A stretch of 64,000 nucleotides of DNA. It comes from Hungatella sp. UBA4396. GTDB lineage: Bacteria; Bacillota; Clostridia; Lachnospirales; Lachnospiraceae. The stretch covers positions 124,001-188,000 of the forward strand of contig DGRE01000071.1 in assembly GCA_002389905.1 (NCBI GenBank), in the 5' to 3' direction. Positions 41,211-50,584 of this stretch are shown here, one piece after another. The translations under genes were made by a program, and so were the position numbers. Every line of letters begins with the position of its first letter. Position 1 is the stretch's first letter. Below the pieces are notes generated by a model. The model had not been told where the DNA came from and ran no database searches. It saw nothing but the letters and a program-made list of their open reading frames with translations.

Positions 41211-42593
41211 CTAGCCCAAGTGGGGCAGCCTCAGGCGTTTTAAGGGGCTGAACCAATTGAAGTACACGATGAACAAAACTGAGGTAATAACCCAGGTCAG
41301 AGGATAACTGAAGATCAGGGTCCTGATTCCGGGGCGAATGGGAACGGCCACAAGTATCCAGAAAACCCGGAGCCCGCAGATCCCCAGAGCTGTAATGATC
41401 ATGGGAATCCAGCTGTCTCCAATTCCTCTAAGGGATCCGGAATAAATTTCAATGCACACATAGGTAAAGAATGCGGGGGAGAGGAAGCGGAGTATTTCCA
41501 TTCCCTTTTCAATCACATCCCGGTCATTGGTAAACAGTAAATAGATGTAGCTGCCAAAGTAATACAGGAAAAAGCTTAAGACAAAGGCGGAAATAAAGCC
41601 CATGATCATGCAGATCCGGATGCCCTTGTACACCCTGTCCTTTTTTCCTGCTCCGTAGTTTTGTCCCACAAAAGTGGTGACTGCGATTCCAAAGGCGCTG
41701 ATGATCATCCAGAAGATGCTGTCGATCTTGGAATAGGCTGTCCATGCAGCGATGGTGTCGGTTCCCAGGGAATTGACGGCAGCCTGGATGATCACGTTGG
41801 AAGAGGAGTACATCACCGACTGGAGGGCGGCAGGAAAGCCGATCCTGGTCATCTGCTTTAACATTTCCCGGTCAATCCCCATGTTCTTTATCTTAAGCCG
41901 GTAGGACTGATTTGTTCTGGCCAGCACACGGGCCACTAAAACGGCGCTGACAAACTGGGACATAATGGTGGCAGCGGCAGCTCCTGCAACTCCCATGTGA
42001 AAGGAAACTACAAACACCAGATCCAGAACAATGTTGGTAAAACAGCTTGCGATTAAAAAATAAAGAGGATGCCTGGAGTTTCCGGCAGCCCTTAAGATGC
42101 CGGCTCCCATATTATAAAAAAGGTTTGGAATGGCACCTAAAAAATAAATCCGCAGATATAAAACAGAATAGTCCATGATGTCGTCAGGAGTTCCCATGGC
42201 CCTTAAGGCAGAAGGCGCCAAAAAAAATCCCACAAACATCAGAACAATGCCGCCTATGAGGGAAAAGGCGGCAGCAGTATGAACGGCCAGGCTCACCTGG
42301 CTTTCCTTTTTTGCCCCATAAAACTGGGAAATAATCACTCCGGCGCCTGAGGAAAGCCCGACAAAGATTCCGATCAGCAAATTGATCAGGGTTCCTGTAG
42401 GGCCTCCAACGGCTGCCAGGGCTTCCTTGCCCACAAACCGTCCCACCACGATGGCATCGGCAGTGTTATAAAGCTGCTGAAAAAAAGTTCCGAATAAAAT
42501 AGGAAAGAAAAACAGAAGAAGCTGCTTCCATATCACTCCCTCTGTAATCTGATTATGCCCTGGGGCATCAAGTGTCTTTGTATTCCGATTCAT
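41211..42593 (-). CDS. MATE family efflux transporter
   Basis: A 460-residue exporter with twelve membrane helices in two MatE halves. The family segments IVGRFVGKEALAAVGGPTGTLINLLIGIFVGLSSGAGVIISQFYGAKKE and GIAVTTFVGQNYGAGKKDRV are clear. It extrudes drugs or cationic metabolites by Na+ or H+ antiport. I use the ATG at 42593 with AGAGGAAA upstream rather than the longer frame to 42629, whose extra residues are encoded by the hairpin repeat. Ends six bases from the YitT stop. Confidence 0.93.
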   Translation of the reverse strand: MNRNTKTLDAPGHNQITEGVIWKQLLLFFFPILFGTFFQQLYNTADAIVVGRFVGKEALAAVGGPTGTLINLLIGIFVGLSSGAGVIISQFYGAKKESQVSLAVHTAAAFSLIGGIVLMFVGFFLAPSALRAMGTPDDIMDYSVLYLRIYFLGAIPNLFYNMGAGILRAAGNSRHPLYFLIASCFTNIVLDLVFVVSFHMGVAGAAAATIMSQFVSAVLVARVLARTNQSYRLKIKNMGIDREMLKQMTRIGFPAALQSVMYSSSNVIIQAAVNSLGTDTIAAWTAYSKIDSIFWMIISAFGIAVTTFVGQNYGAGKKDRVYKGIRICMIMGFISAFVLSFFLYYFGSYIYLLFTNDRDVIEKGMEILRFLSPAFFTYVCIEIYSGSLRGIGDSWIPMIITALGICGLRVFWILVAVPIRPGIRTLIFSYPLTWVITSVLFIVYFNWFSPLKRLRLPHLG

Positions 42594-42600
42594 TTTAATT

Positions 42601-42655
42601 TCCTCTTCTTGCCCATGCTTCCTGGGCATAATGGTATACCCGAAGGGTGCTTCCT
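42601..42655 (-). repeat. Dispersed hairpin repeat, family 2, copy before the MATE gene
   Basis: On the minus strand: GAAGCACCCTTCGGG, TATACCATTATGCCC, spacer, CATGGGC, AAGAAGAGGAAA. Two small hairpins (CACCC/GGGT and GCCC/GGGC) precede the ribosome site AGAGGA. This is the fullest copy of the family. Confidence 0.7.
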
Positions 42656-42720
42656 CTTTAAGGTAAGTATGTATTTTGCCTTATCATTATACAGTCTTAA
42701 ATGGGAAAATACAATCCCGA

Positions 42721-43161
42721 TTATTCGCTTACCTGTGCTTTGGAAATGGCCTGATCCACGGCCTTTAAAAGCATCCCCGAGGTATACCTGGTTTCGGCAG
42801 AATAGGAAACGTTTTTAGTGGACTGGTTTTTGACAATCTGCTCTGATAAGTTATTCATGGCCGGCTGTATCAGCGGATACATGGTGGCTACGGTTTTGCT
42901 TAAAGGAACCAGGGTGACCGAGGTGATTTGCTTGGAGTCGACAGTGATTTCCACGTTTGCCTCTTGATGGTTCAGCATAATAGCAGAGGTATAGACTCCC
43001 GGAACGTAGATCACTGGATCACCGGAGGTCTGGACAGAATCCCTCTTGGGGCGGAACATGACTAAAAACAAAGTGATGAGGAGAATTCCAAGGCCCACAA
43101 AGATTGCAGTGTAAATGATTTCCTTCATTCGTAAAACAACGATTTTTGTTTTAGAGCTCAT
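42721..43161 (-). CDS. Membrane-anchored FMN-binding-like protein
   Basis: A 146-residue protein with one N-terminal membrane helix (about 17-35) and an extracellular domain. The order of elements (GVYTSAIMLNHQEANVEITVDSKQITSVTLV, then EQIVKNQS, then YTSGMLLKAVDQAISKA) resembles FMN-binding domains of RnfG/NqrC type. The flavin-threonine motif S-G-A-T is not intact (AETRYTS), so FMN attachment is doubtful. GGAGGG precedes the ATG. It is divergent from addB. Function unknown. Confidence 0.68.
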   Translation of the reverse strand: MSSKTKIVVLRMKEIIYTAIFVGLGILLITLFLVMFRPKRDSVQTSGDPVIYVPGVYTSAIMLNHQEANVEITVDSKQITSVTLVPLSKTVATMYPLIQPAMNNLSEQIVKNQSTKNVSYSAETRYTSGMLLKAVDQAISKAQVSE

Positions 43162-43229
43162 AAAAGAAGCCCTCCGTACAGTTTTGTTATAATGTATTAT
43201 TGGGCTGGAAATTTCATTCCTAGAATTCG

Positions 43230-43278
43230 TTGTTGCCGGGGGAAATCTGTGATAAAATAAGATGCGAACATGCGTTTG
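43230..43278 (+). promoter_or_regulatory. addBA promoter with LexA-box-like site
   Basis: TTGTTG (43230-43235), 17-bp spacer, TAAAAT (43253-43258). CGAAC-ATGC-GTTTG (43265-43278) follows the -10 and fits the Gram-positive SOS box CGAAC-RNRY-GTTY. Confidence 0.68.
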
Positions 43279-43279
43279 C

Positions 43280-43313
43280 GAATCAATGGATATGCAAGAA
43301 TATCCATTGATTC
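43280..43313. repeat. 14-bp inverted repeat in the addB leader
   Basis: GAATCAATGGATAT (43280-43293) and ATATCCATTGATTC (43300-43313) around GCAAGA. It lies between the SOS-like box and the addB ribosome site. No T-run; could be a regulator site or a leader hairpin. Confidence 0.75.
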
Positions 43314-43349
43314 ATCAGAAGAAAAAATGGGAAAAGGAGTGAACATGCC

Positions 43350-46300
43350 ATGTCCCTTCAATTTATATTAGGCGGTTCCGGTTCCGGAAAAACCAGCCGC
43401 TTGTATACGGAGCTGATCGGCCGGTCCATGGAGGAGCCGGATACCCGGTTCATTGCCATTGTCCCGGAGCAGTTTACCATGCAGACCCAAAAGGAGATCG
43501 TTACCCTTCACCCCAATCACGGGGTCATGAATATTGATATCGTAAGCTTTATGAGGCTGGCTTACCGGATATTTGAAGAGCTGGCCATTGTAAATCCTCA
43601 GGTCCTTGACGACATGGGAAAGTCCATGGTGCTTCGGAAGGTGGCCGCAGGCAAAAAGCGGGAGCTGATTCTTTACAAGGAGCACTTGTCAAAGACCGGG
43701 TTTATTTCCCAGTTAAAATCCATGCTGTCAGAGCTTTACCAGTACGGCGTGACACCGGAGATGTTAAACGGGGAAATGACGGAGCACGTAAGCCCTATGC
43801 TAAAGCAGAAGCTTTCGGATATTTCCGTGATTTATCAGGGGTTTAAGGATTATATCAAGGAAAAGTACATCACCACAGAGGAGATATTAGATGTTTTATG
43901 CCATGCCCTTCCAAGGTCGGAGCTGATAAAAAACAGCGTCATCACCTTAGACGGATATACGGGGTTTACTCCGGTCCAGTACCGGATTTTAAAGCTGTTT
44001 CTGCAGTATGCCAAGGAGGTCATCGTCACCGTGACCATCGATCCGTCGGAGAACATGAACCGGAAAACCGGAGCCCAGGAGCTGTTTTATATGAGCCGTC
44101 AGATGATGTGGAAGTTAAATGAGCTGGCAAGGGAAGCCGGAACCTCCAGGGGTGAGGATATTCTGCTTACGGACCATCCGGCTGTCCGTTACCAAAGAGA
44201 AGGACTGGAACAAAAGAGTTCAGACATGTGTAATGGGGAAAATGCCCTGGATTTTCTGGAACAAAACTTATATCGCTATAAAGGCAGATCCTGCGATTCT
44301 GCTCCAAGCTCCGTGAGCCTTATAAAAGCTTTAAGCCCCTCAGAAGAAATTGCCTTTGTGGTCCGCTCCATGGAGGAGCGCATCCGGGAGCAGGGACTTC
44401 GTTACCGGGATATGGCTGTCATAACCGGAGATTTGGGGACCTATGCCAATGAAATTTCCCACCAGTTTCCCTTAAACGGCATCCCTTATTTTCTGGATGA
44501 CAAAAAAAGCATTTTGAAAAATCCTATGGTGGAGCTGATCCGGGCCGCCGTTGATATGATCCAGAAGGACTTTTCCTATGAATCGGTGTTTCGCTATTTA
44601 AGGACCGGGCTGGCAGCCTCAAAGGAGGATTCGGCCAAAATAGACCGGATGGAAAACTACGTCATTGCCATGGGAATCCGGGGATTCAAACGGTGGAACA
44701 GCTTATGGGAGGGCTGGTACCGGGGCGGGAAGGACTTGAATCTGGAGGAGTTAAATGCCTTCCGCGAAGAGATCATAACCCCTTTAAGACCCCTTCTGGA
44801 AGCTTTCCGGGGTAAGGAATCCACAGTAAAGTCCATGACGGCAGGGCTGACTGCCCTTTTGATGGAACTGGGCATAGAAGAAAAGATTCTCGCCTATGAA
44901 TCGGAATTTCAGGAAATGGGAGAATTTGGCCTTGCCCGGGAATACGGACAGGTATATGGTCTGGTCATAGATTTATTTGACCGTCTGGCAGGACTTTTGG
45001 GAGAGGAACACGTAAGCCCCAGGGAATACGGGGAAATCCTGGATGCAGGTTTTTCCGAGGTCAAGGTAGGCTTAATTCCTGCTTCCGTAGACCGGGTGGT
45101 GGTGGGCGATATCACCAGAACCAGGTTAGACCATGTTAAGGTCCTGTTTTTCGTGGGAGTAAATGACGGAATTGTTCCCGTCAAAAAGGACAACAAGAGC
45201 CTGCTGACAGACAGGGAAAGAGAATTTTTGGGAAACCAGGCCATTGAACTGGCCCCCACTGCCAGTGAAGAAGGCTTAAGACAGCGTTTTTACCTATATT
45301 TAGCCCTGACAAAACCGGAGCAGGAATTGATTTTATCCTATGCTGCCATGAGCAGCAGCGGAAAAAGCCTGCGTCCCTCCACCCTGATCGGAGAGCTGAA
45401 AAAGCTGTTTCCCCTCCTGACAGAAAAGGTCCCGGAAGATGGGGCAGTTCCCCTGTCCATGAGGGAGGCCAAGGATGGTCTGGTCAAAGGACTGCGGGAA
45501 TACGAACATACAGGGGGAGACGCCAGGTTTCTGGAGCTGTTTAAGGCATTTCTCCGTTCAGAAGATTATAAGGAGGAAGGGAAGAAGCTGGCGGAAGCTG
45601 CCTTTTATTCCTATGAAAAAAGAGGGATCGGAAAGATTGCGGCAAGAGCCCTTTACGGCCCGGTCATAAGCGGAAGCGTGACCAGGATGGAGCAGTATGC
45701 CTCCTGTGCTTACGCCCATTTCTTAAATTATGGGCTGGAATTAATGGAGAGGCAGGAGTTTCAGCTTGCAGCCATGGACATCGGAAACCTATTTCACGAT
45801 TCCATTGACTTATGGTTCAACCGGATGAAGGAGGAAGGACGTGATTTTAAAACTCTTTCTGACGAAGAGCGGAAGACTTTGGTTCATGAATGTGTGACTG
45901 AGGTGACGGAGGAATACGGCAATACCATTTTAAAAAGCTCTGCCAGAAATGCCTATCTGGCCGGAAAGGTGGAGCGGATCACCGACAGGACGGTGTGGGC
46001 TCTTTTGGAACAATTGAAAAAGGGAGATTTCACTCCGGTGGGATTTGAGGTGTCTTTTTCTGCCGCCGATCATTTAAATGCTATGAGAATTCCCTTATCT
46101 AAGGATGAAGCTGTTCATCTGCGGGGAAGGATTGACCGCATGGACTTGTATGAGGACGAGGATGCAGTCTATGTTAAAATCATTGATTATAAATCAGGAA
46201 GCACTGCCTTTGACTTAACCTCCCTTTACTACGGCCTCCAGATGCAGCTTGTGGTCTATATGGATGCTGCCCTGGAAATGGAAGGAAGACGCTGTCCCGA

Positions 46301-46811
46301 CAAATCTGTGGTTCCTGCAGGGATATTCTATTATAATATTAATGATCCGGTGGTTGAACGGGAAGGAGACATGACGGAAGAGGATATCAGCAGGCAGATG
46401 TTAAAACAGCTTCGCATGAACGGCCTGGTCAACAGCGATTTAAATGCCATTTCCCATATGGATCATGAGATCGAAACCGAATCCGACGTCATCCCTGTTG
46501 CCATGAAGAACGGGATCATTCAGGAGGCCAGATCCTCTGTGGCAGGAGGTAAACGCTTTGATGCGCTGCGACGGTTTGTCCGGGAGAAATTAAAGGCAGA
46601 GGGCCAGGATATTCTGGACGGGATCATTGACGTGGCTCCTTATAAGCAGGGAATGAAAAGCGCCTGCGATTACTGCCCCTACCACAGCGTCTGCGGCTTT
46701 GATTTAAAGACCAGGGGATACAGCTATAGAAAATTCAAGGCTCTTAAATCCGAGGAAATATGGCCTGTCATTGAGGGAGAGGAGGAAGATCATGGCGATT
46801 CGCTGGACTGA
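43350..46811 (+). CDS. addB: AddB subunit of the AddAB helicase-nuclease
   Basis: A 1153-residue subunit of the double-strand-break resection enzyme that processes ends at Chi-like sites for RecA. Walker A GGSGSGKT is near the N-terminus (8-15). The C-terminal nuclease domain has VKIIDYKSGS and the four-Cys iron-sulfur site made of a Cys near ASCAYAHFL and the cluster CDYCPYHSVC. It overlaps addA by 20 nt and lies under a LexA-box-like promoter. AAGGAGTGAAC precedes the ATG. Confidence 0.96.
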   Translation: MSLQFILGGSGSGKTSRLYTELIGRSMEEPDTRFIAIVPEQFTMQTQKEIVTLHPNHGVMNIDIVSFMRLAYRIFEELAIVNPQVLDDMGKSMVLRKVAAGKKRELILYKEHLSKTGFISQLKSMLSELYQYGVTPEMLNGEMTEHVSPMLKQKLSDISVIYQGFKDYIKEKYITTEEILDVLCHALPRSELIKNSVITLDGYTGFTPVQYRILKLFLQYAKEVIVTVTIDPSENMNRKTGAQELFYMSRQMMWKLNELAREAGTSRGEDILLTDHPAVRYQREGLEQKSSDMCNGENALDFLEQNLYRYKGRSCDSAPSSVSLIKALSPSEEIAFVVRSMEERIREQGLRYRDMAVITGDLGTYANEISHQFPLNGIPYFLDDKKSILKNPMVELIRAAVDMIQKDFSYESVFRYLRTGLAASKEDSAKIDRMENYVIAMGIRGFKRWNSLWEGWYRGGKDLNLEELNAFREEIITPLRPLLEAFRGKESTVKSMTAGLTALLMELGIEEKILAYESEFQEMGEFGLAREYGQVYGLVIDLFDRLAGLLGEEHVSPREYGEILDAGFSEVKVGLIPASVDRVVVGDITRTRLDHVKVLFFVGVNDGIVPVKKDNKSLLTDREREFLGNQAIELAPTASEEGLRQRFYLYLALTKPEQELILSYAAMSSSGKSLRPSTLIGELKKLFPLLTEKVPEDGAVPLSMREAKDGLVKGLREYEHTGGDARFLELFKAFLRSEDYKEEGKKLAEAAFYSYEKRGIGKIAARALYGPVISGSVTRMEQYASCAYAHFLNYGLELMERQEFQLAAMDIGNLFHDSIDLWFNRMKEEGRDFKTLSDEERKTLVHECVTEVTEEYGNTILKSSARNAYLAGKVERITDRTVWALLEQLKKGDFTPVGFEVSFSAADHLNAMRIPLSKDEAVHLRGRIDRMDLYEDEDAVYVKIIDYKSGSTAFDLTSLYYGLQMQLVVYMDAALEMEGRRCPDKSVVPAGIFYYNINDPVVEREGDMTEEDISRQMLKQLRMNGLVNSDLNAISHMDHEIETESDVIPVAMKNGIIQEARSSVAGGKRFDALRRFVREKLKAEGQDILDGIIDVAPYKQGMKSACDYCPYHSVCGFDLKTRGYSYRKFKALKSEEIWPVIEGEEEDHGDSLD

Positions 46812-49800
46812 GGAACAAAAGGCGGTAATTGAAAGCAGAAACAGAAACCTGCTGGTATCGGCTGCAGCAGGAAGCGGAAAGACTGCTGTTTTGGTGGAGA
46901 GAATCATCCGCATGGTTACAGAAGGGGAGAATCCTCTTCGGGTGGACCAGCTTCTGGTCATGACCTTTACAAAGGCCGCTGCCGACGAGATGAGGGAGAG
47001 GGTGTTAAAGGCTATTGATGAAAAGCTGATGGAAAATCCGGACAATGCTCATCTGCAGATGCAGTCAGCCATGATTCCCTATGCCCAGATCACCACCATA
47101 GACAGCTTCTGCCTGGGGCTGATCCGGGAGCATTATAATAAGCTGGACATTGACCCGGCTTTCCGGGTGGGAGATGAAGGGGAAATGCTCCTTTTAAGGG
47201 GCGACGTTATGGAAGACATGCTGGAGGAATTTTACGGAAAGCAGGACCCTTTGTTTGAGCAGTTTGTGGAAACCTATGCCACGGGAAAAACAGACCGGGG
47301 AATCGGAGATTATATCATGCAGGTCTATACCTTTTCCCAAAGCAATCCCTGGCCTGAGGAATGGCTGGAGGGATGCAGGCAGGAGCTGGAAGCCTGCCAT
47401 ATGGACCAGCTTATGGATACAGGCTGGATGAAATTTCTCATGTGGGATGCGGCCCTCCAGCTTGGGGAATTAAAGGATCAAATAGAAAGCGCTATGGAGG
47501 TTTGTGAGGAGGAGAACGGCCCCCAGGCCTATCTCCCCATGCTGACCAACGATTTTCGCATGCTGGAGGCCCTTTCCAGGGCAGAAGGTTATGAAGCCTT
47601 AAATGAAGGGCTGAAAGAAGCTGTCTTTGACCGTCTGGCTGCCATCCGCAGCAAGGACATTGACCCGGATAAAAAGGCTTATGCGACAGGGATCAGGGAC
47701 AGGGTGAAAAAGGCAATTGGAAAGCTTCGGGATTTATACTGCTTTGAATCCCCTCAGGAGGTCCTTTCCGACATCAGGGGAACGAAAGAGGCAGTGAGTA
47801 CGCTTCTTGATCTGGCCCAGGAGTATGCCAACCGGTATCAGGAAAAGAAAAAAGAACGGAATGTGGTGGACTTTAATGATCTGGAGCATTATGCCCTGAA
47901 GATCCTTCTGACCAGAGAGGATGGAAAGACCGTTCCCTCAGAGGCTGCCGGCGAATTGAGCCGCCAGTTTGAGGAAATACTGGTGGATGAATACCAGGAC
48001 AGCAATGATGTGCAGGAGGCCCTCATTACCAGCATATCCAGAGAACGGTTTGGAAATCCCAATGTGTTCATGGTGGGAGACGTAAAGCAGAGCATCTACC
48101 AGTTCCGTCTTGCAAGGCCCCAGCTTTTTTTGGAAAAGTATGAAACTTATTCCGCCGTGGAAGGAAAGTATCAGAAAATCGAACTGCACCAGAATTTCCG
48201 AAGCAGGCCGGAGGTCTTGGAAAGCATCAATGAGGTTTTCTACCAGATCATGACCAGGAATCTGGGAAATATCCGGTATACAAAGGAAACAGCCCTTCAT
48301 CCGGGAGCCAGCTTTCCGGACTGCCAGGAAAGAGGGCAGGAAAAGTCTGAGCTTCTCATGATCCACGGAGAAGGAAACCTGCTAAAGCAGCTGGAGGGGG
48401 AGGATGCCGATTATACCAGCAGGGAGTTGGAGGCAAAGGCCATTGCAGCCAGAATCCGGGAGCTTACGGACCCTGTAAGGGGCTTAAAAGTATGGGATGG
48501 AAAGCTGGGAGGAACAGGAGGTTACCGGAGAGCAGGCTACGGTGATATTGTCATCCTGTTAAGAAGCACAAGCGGATGGTCCGAAGACTTTGTCAATGTG
48601 CTGATGAATGAGGGAATCCCTGCTTACGCGGAGAGAAAGACGGGATATTTCACTGCAACAGAGGTGGAAACTGTGTTGTCTATGCTGAGCATCATTGACA
48701 ATCCCATGCAGGATATTCCTCTGGCTTCTGTATTCAAATCCCCGGTGGCAGGTATTACGGATGAAGAAATGGCCCATCTTATGGCCCTTTGGAAAAAGAC
48801 GGCCAAAAAGGGGCAGGACCGGGGCTTATACGGGGCCTGGCAGAATTACCTGGGAGAGTACAGGGAAAAGGAAGATGCAGAGTATCCCGGGCTTTTTAAG
48901 AAGCTGGAAGGCTTCTCCCTTATGCTGGCAGGTTACAGGAAGAAGTCGGCTTATCTTTCCATTCATGAACTGCTTTATGACCTGTATGAAGGAACCGGAT
49001 ACTATGACTACGTTTCCGCCATGCCTGCAGGGGAGGCCAGAAGGGCTAATCTGCGGATGCTGGTGGAAAAGGCATCTGCCTACGAAAAAACCAGCTATAC
49101 GGGCTTGTTTCATTTTATCCGCTATATTGAAAACCTGAAAAAATACGAAACTGATTTTGGTGAGGCTTCCCTGGCAGGAGAAGGGGATACGGTCCGGGTC
49201 ATGACCATTCATAAGAGCAAGGGCCTGGAGTTTCCGGTGGTGTTTCTGGCGGGAATGGGGAAAAAGTTCAACAAGCAGGATGCCTATGGAAAAGTTCTCA
49301 TTGATCCTGATCTTGGAATCGGAACGGATTACCTGGATTTAGAGCGCAGAGTGAAGGCTCCCACCTTAAAAAAGCATGTTTTAAAGCGAAGCATGGAATT
49401 AAGCGCCATGGGAGAGGAACTGAGGGTTCTTTATGTGGCCATGACAAGGGCAAAGGAAAAGCTGATTATGACGGGCTTTGACCGCTACCTGGACAAAAAG
49501 CTGGAGCGGTTTGACGGAATCTTGCGGGCAGAAGGACAGATTCCATTTACCATACTTTCCTCCGCTGACTCCTATCTGGACTGGATGCTCATGAGCCTTT
49601 CCGGAAAATTCTCCCGGGACGGAATTTTATCCGGGGAAGGGCTTAATACGGGAACTTTAGTGGTAAAGGAACTTCCCCTGACCAATCTGGTGGGATATGA
49701 GATGGAGCGGCAGGCGGAAAAACGGCTGACAAAGGAAAGCCTCCTTTCTCTTGACCCGGATCAGGTTTATGATTCAGCTTTTGAGGCGGATTTAAAGTCG

Positions 49801-50481
49801 GCCTTTGCGTATCAATACCCCTATGAGTCTGACATCGGCTTGTATACCAAGATATCCGTGTCTGAACTGAAGAAGAGGGGACAGTTTACCGATGAGGAGG
49901 AAAGCGCATTTCTCCCAACCATTCCTGCTTTTTTAATGGAAGAAGGACAGGAGGAGAAAACCAGGGGCGCATTCCGTGGAACTGCATATCACCGGGCTCT
50001 GGAGCTTTTGGATTTTGGAAGGGTCCGCACCGGGAAGGAAGTAAGGGAAGCCTTAGAGGGCTTTTTAAAGGCAGGAAAGATGGATGAGGAAAGCATTTCC
50101 CTGCTGTCAGTGGATCAGCTTGCCGCGTTCTTACGCTCTCCCCTGGGGCAGCGCATGGGGGCAGCCCAGACAGAAGGCCGGCTTAAAAAGGAGCAGCAGT
50201 TTGTGGTGGGCATTCCCGCAAGGGATATGGATGTCGGAGATTCCGGCGAGCTGATTCTGGTTCAGGGAATTATGGATGCCTGGCTGGAGGAGGAAGGGGA
50301 ACTGGTCCTGGTGGACTATAAAACCGACCACATCAGAGAAGGCGAAGAGCAGATTTTAAGGGACCGTTATCAAGTACAGATGGAATATTATCAGCGTGCC
50401 CTGGAGCAGATGACCGGGAAAAAGGTGAAGGAAAAGATCATCTATTCCATGGCCTTGAGAAAGGAAATAGAGCTGGGGTAA
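46792..50481 (+). CDS. addA: AddA subunit of the AddAB helicase-nuclease
   Basis: A 1229-residue UvrD-type helicase-nuclease. Motif I is AAAGSGKTAVL near residue 20; motif II VDEYQDSN; motif III GDVKQSIYQFRLA; motif VI LRVLYVAMTRAKEKL. The C-terminal nuclease has GTAYHRALELLDF and LVLVDYKTDH. I use the ATG at 46792 with GAGGAGGAAGA upstream, inside addB. It works with AddB on broken DNA ends. Confidence 0.97.
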   Translation: MAIRWTEEQKAVIESRNRNLLVSAAAGSGKTAVLVERIIRMVTEGENPLRVDQLLVMTFTKAAADEMRERVLKAIDEKLMENPDNAHLQMQSAMIPYAQITTIDSFCLGLIREHYNKLDIDPAFRVGDEGEMLLLRGDVMEDMLEEFYGKQDPLFEQFVETYATGKTDRGIGDYIMQVYTFSQSNPWPEEWLEGCRQELEACHMDQLMDTGWMKFLMWDAALQLGELKDQIESAMEVCEEENGPQAYLPMLTNDFRMLEALSRAEGYEALNEGLKEAVFDRLAAIRSKDIDPDKKAYATGIRDRVKKAIGKLRDLYCFESPQEVLSDIRGTKEAVSTLLDLAQEYANRYQEKKKERNVVDFNDLEHYALKILLTREDGKTVPSEAAGELSRQFEEILVDEYQDSNDVQEALITSISRERFGNPNVFMVGDVKQSIYQFRLARPQLFLEKYETYSAVEGKYQKIELHQNFRSRPEVLESINEVFYQIMTRNLGNIRYTKETALHPGASFPDCQERGQEKSELLMIHGEGNLLKQLEGEDADYTSRELEAKAIAARIRELTDPVRGLKVWDGKLGGTGGYRRAGYGDIVILLRSTSGWSEDFVNVLMNEGIPAYAERKTGYFTATEVETVLSMLSIIDNPMQDIPLASVFKSPVAGITDEEMAHLMALWKKTAKKGQDRGLYGAWQNYLGEYREKEDAEYPGLFKKLEGFSLMLAGYRKKSAYLSIHELLYDLYEGTGYYDYVSAMPAGEARRANLRMLVEKASAYEKTSYTGLFHFIRYIENLKKYETDFGEASLAGEGDTVRVMTIHKSKGLEFPVVFLAGMGKKFNKQDAYGKVLIDPDLGIGTDYLDLERRVKAPTLKKHVLKRSMELSAMGEELRVLYVAMTRAKEKLIMTGFDRYLDKKLERFDGILRAEGQIPFTILSSADSYLDWMLMSLSGKFSRDGILSGEGLNTGTLVVKELPLTNLVGYEMERQAEKRLTKESLLSLDPDQVYDSAFEADLKSAFAYQYPYESDIGLYTKISVSELKKRGQFTDEEESAFLPTIPAFLMEEGQEEKTRGAFRGTAYHRALELLDFGRVRTGKEVREALEGFLKAGKMDEESISLLSVDQLAAFLRSPLGQRMGAAQTEGRLKKEQQFVVGIPARDMDVGDSGELILVQGIMDAWLEEEGELVLVDYKTDHIREGEEQILRDRYQVQMEYYQRALEQMTGKKVKEKIIYSMALRKEIELG

Positions 50482-50584
50482 AAAGTGCCCAAATCCGTAC
50501 CATAAAAATTCAGCCTTGTTAAAAGGCATGAATGTGTTAAAATAGTAATAGAAAATATCTATAAATAGAAAAAGAGGGACAGAT

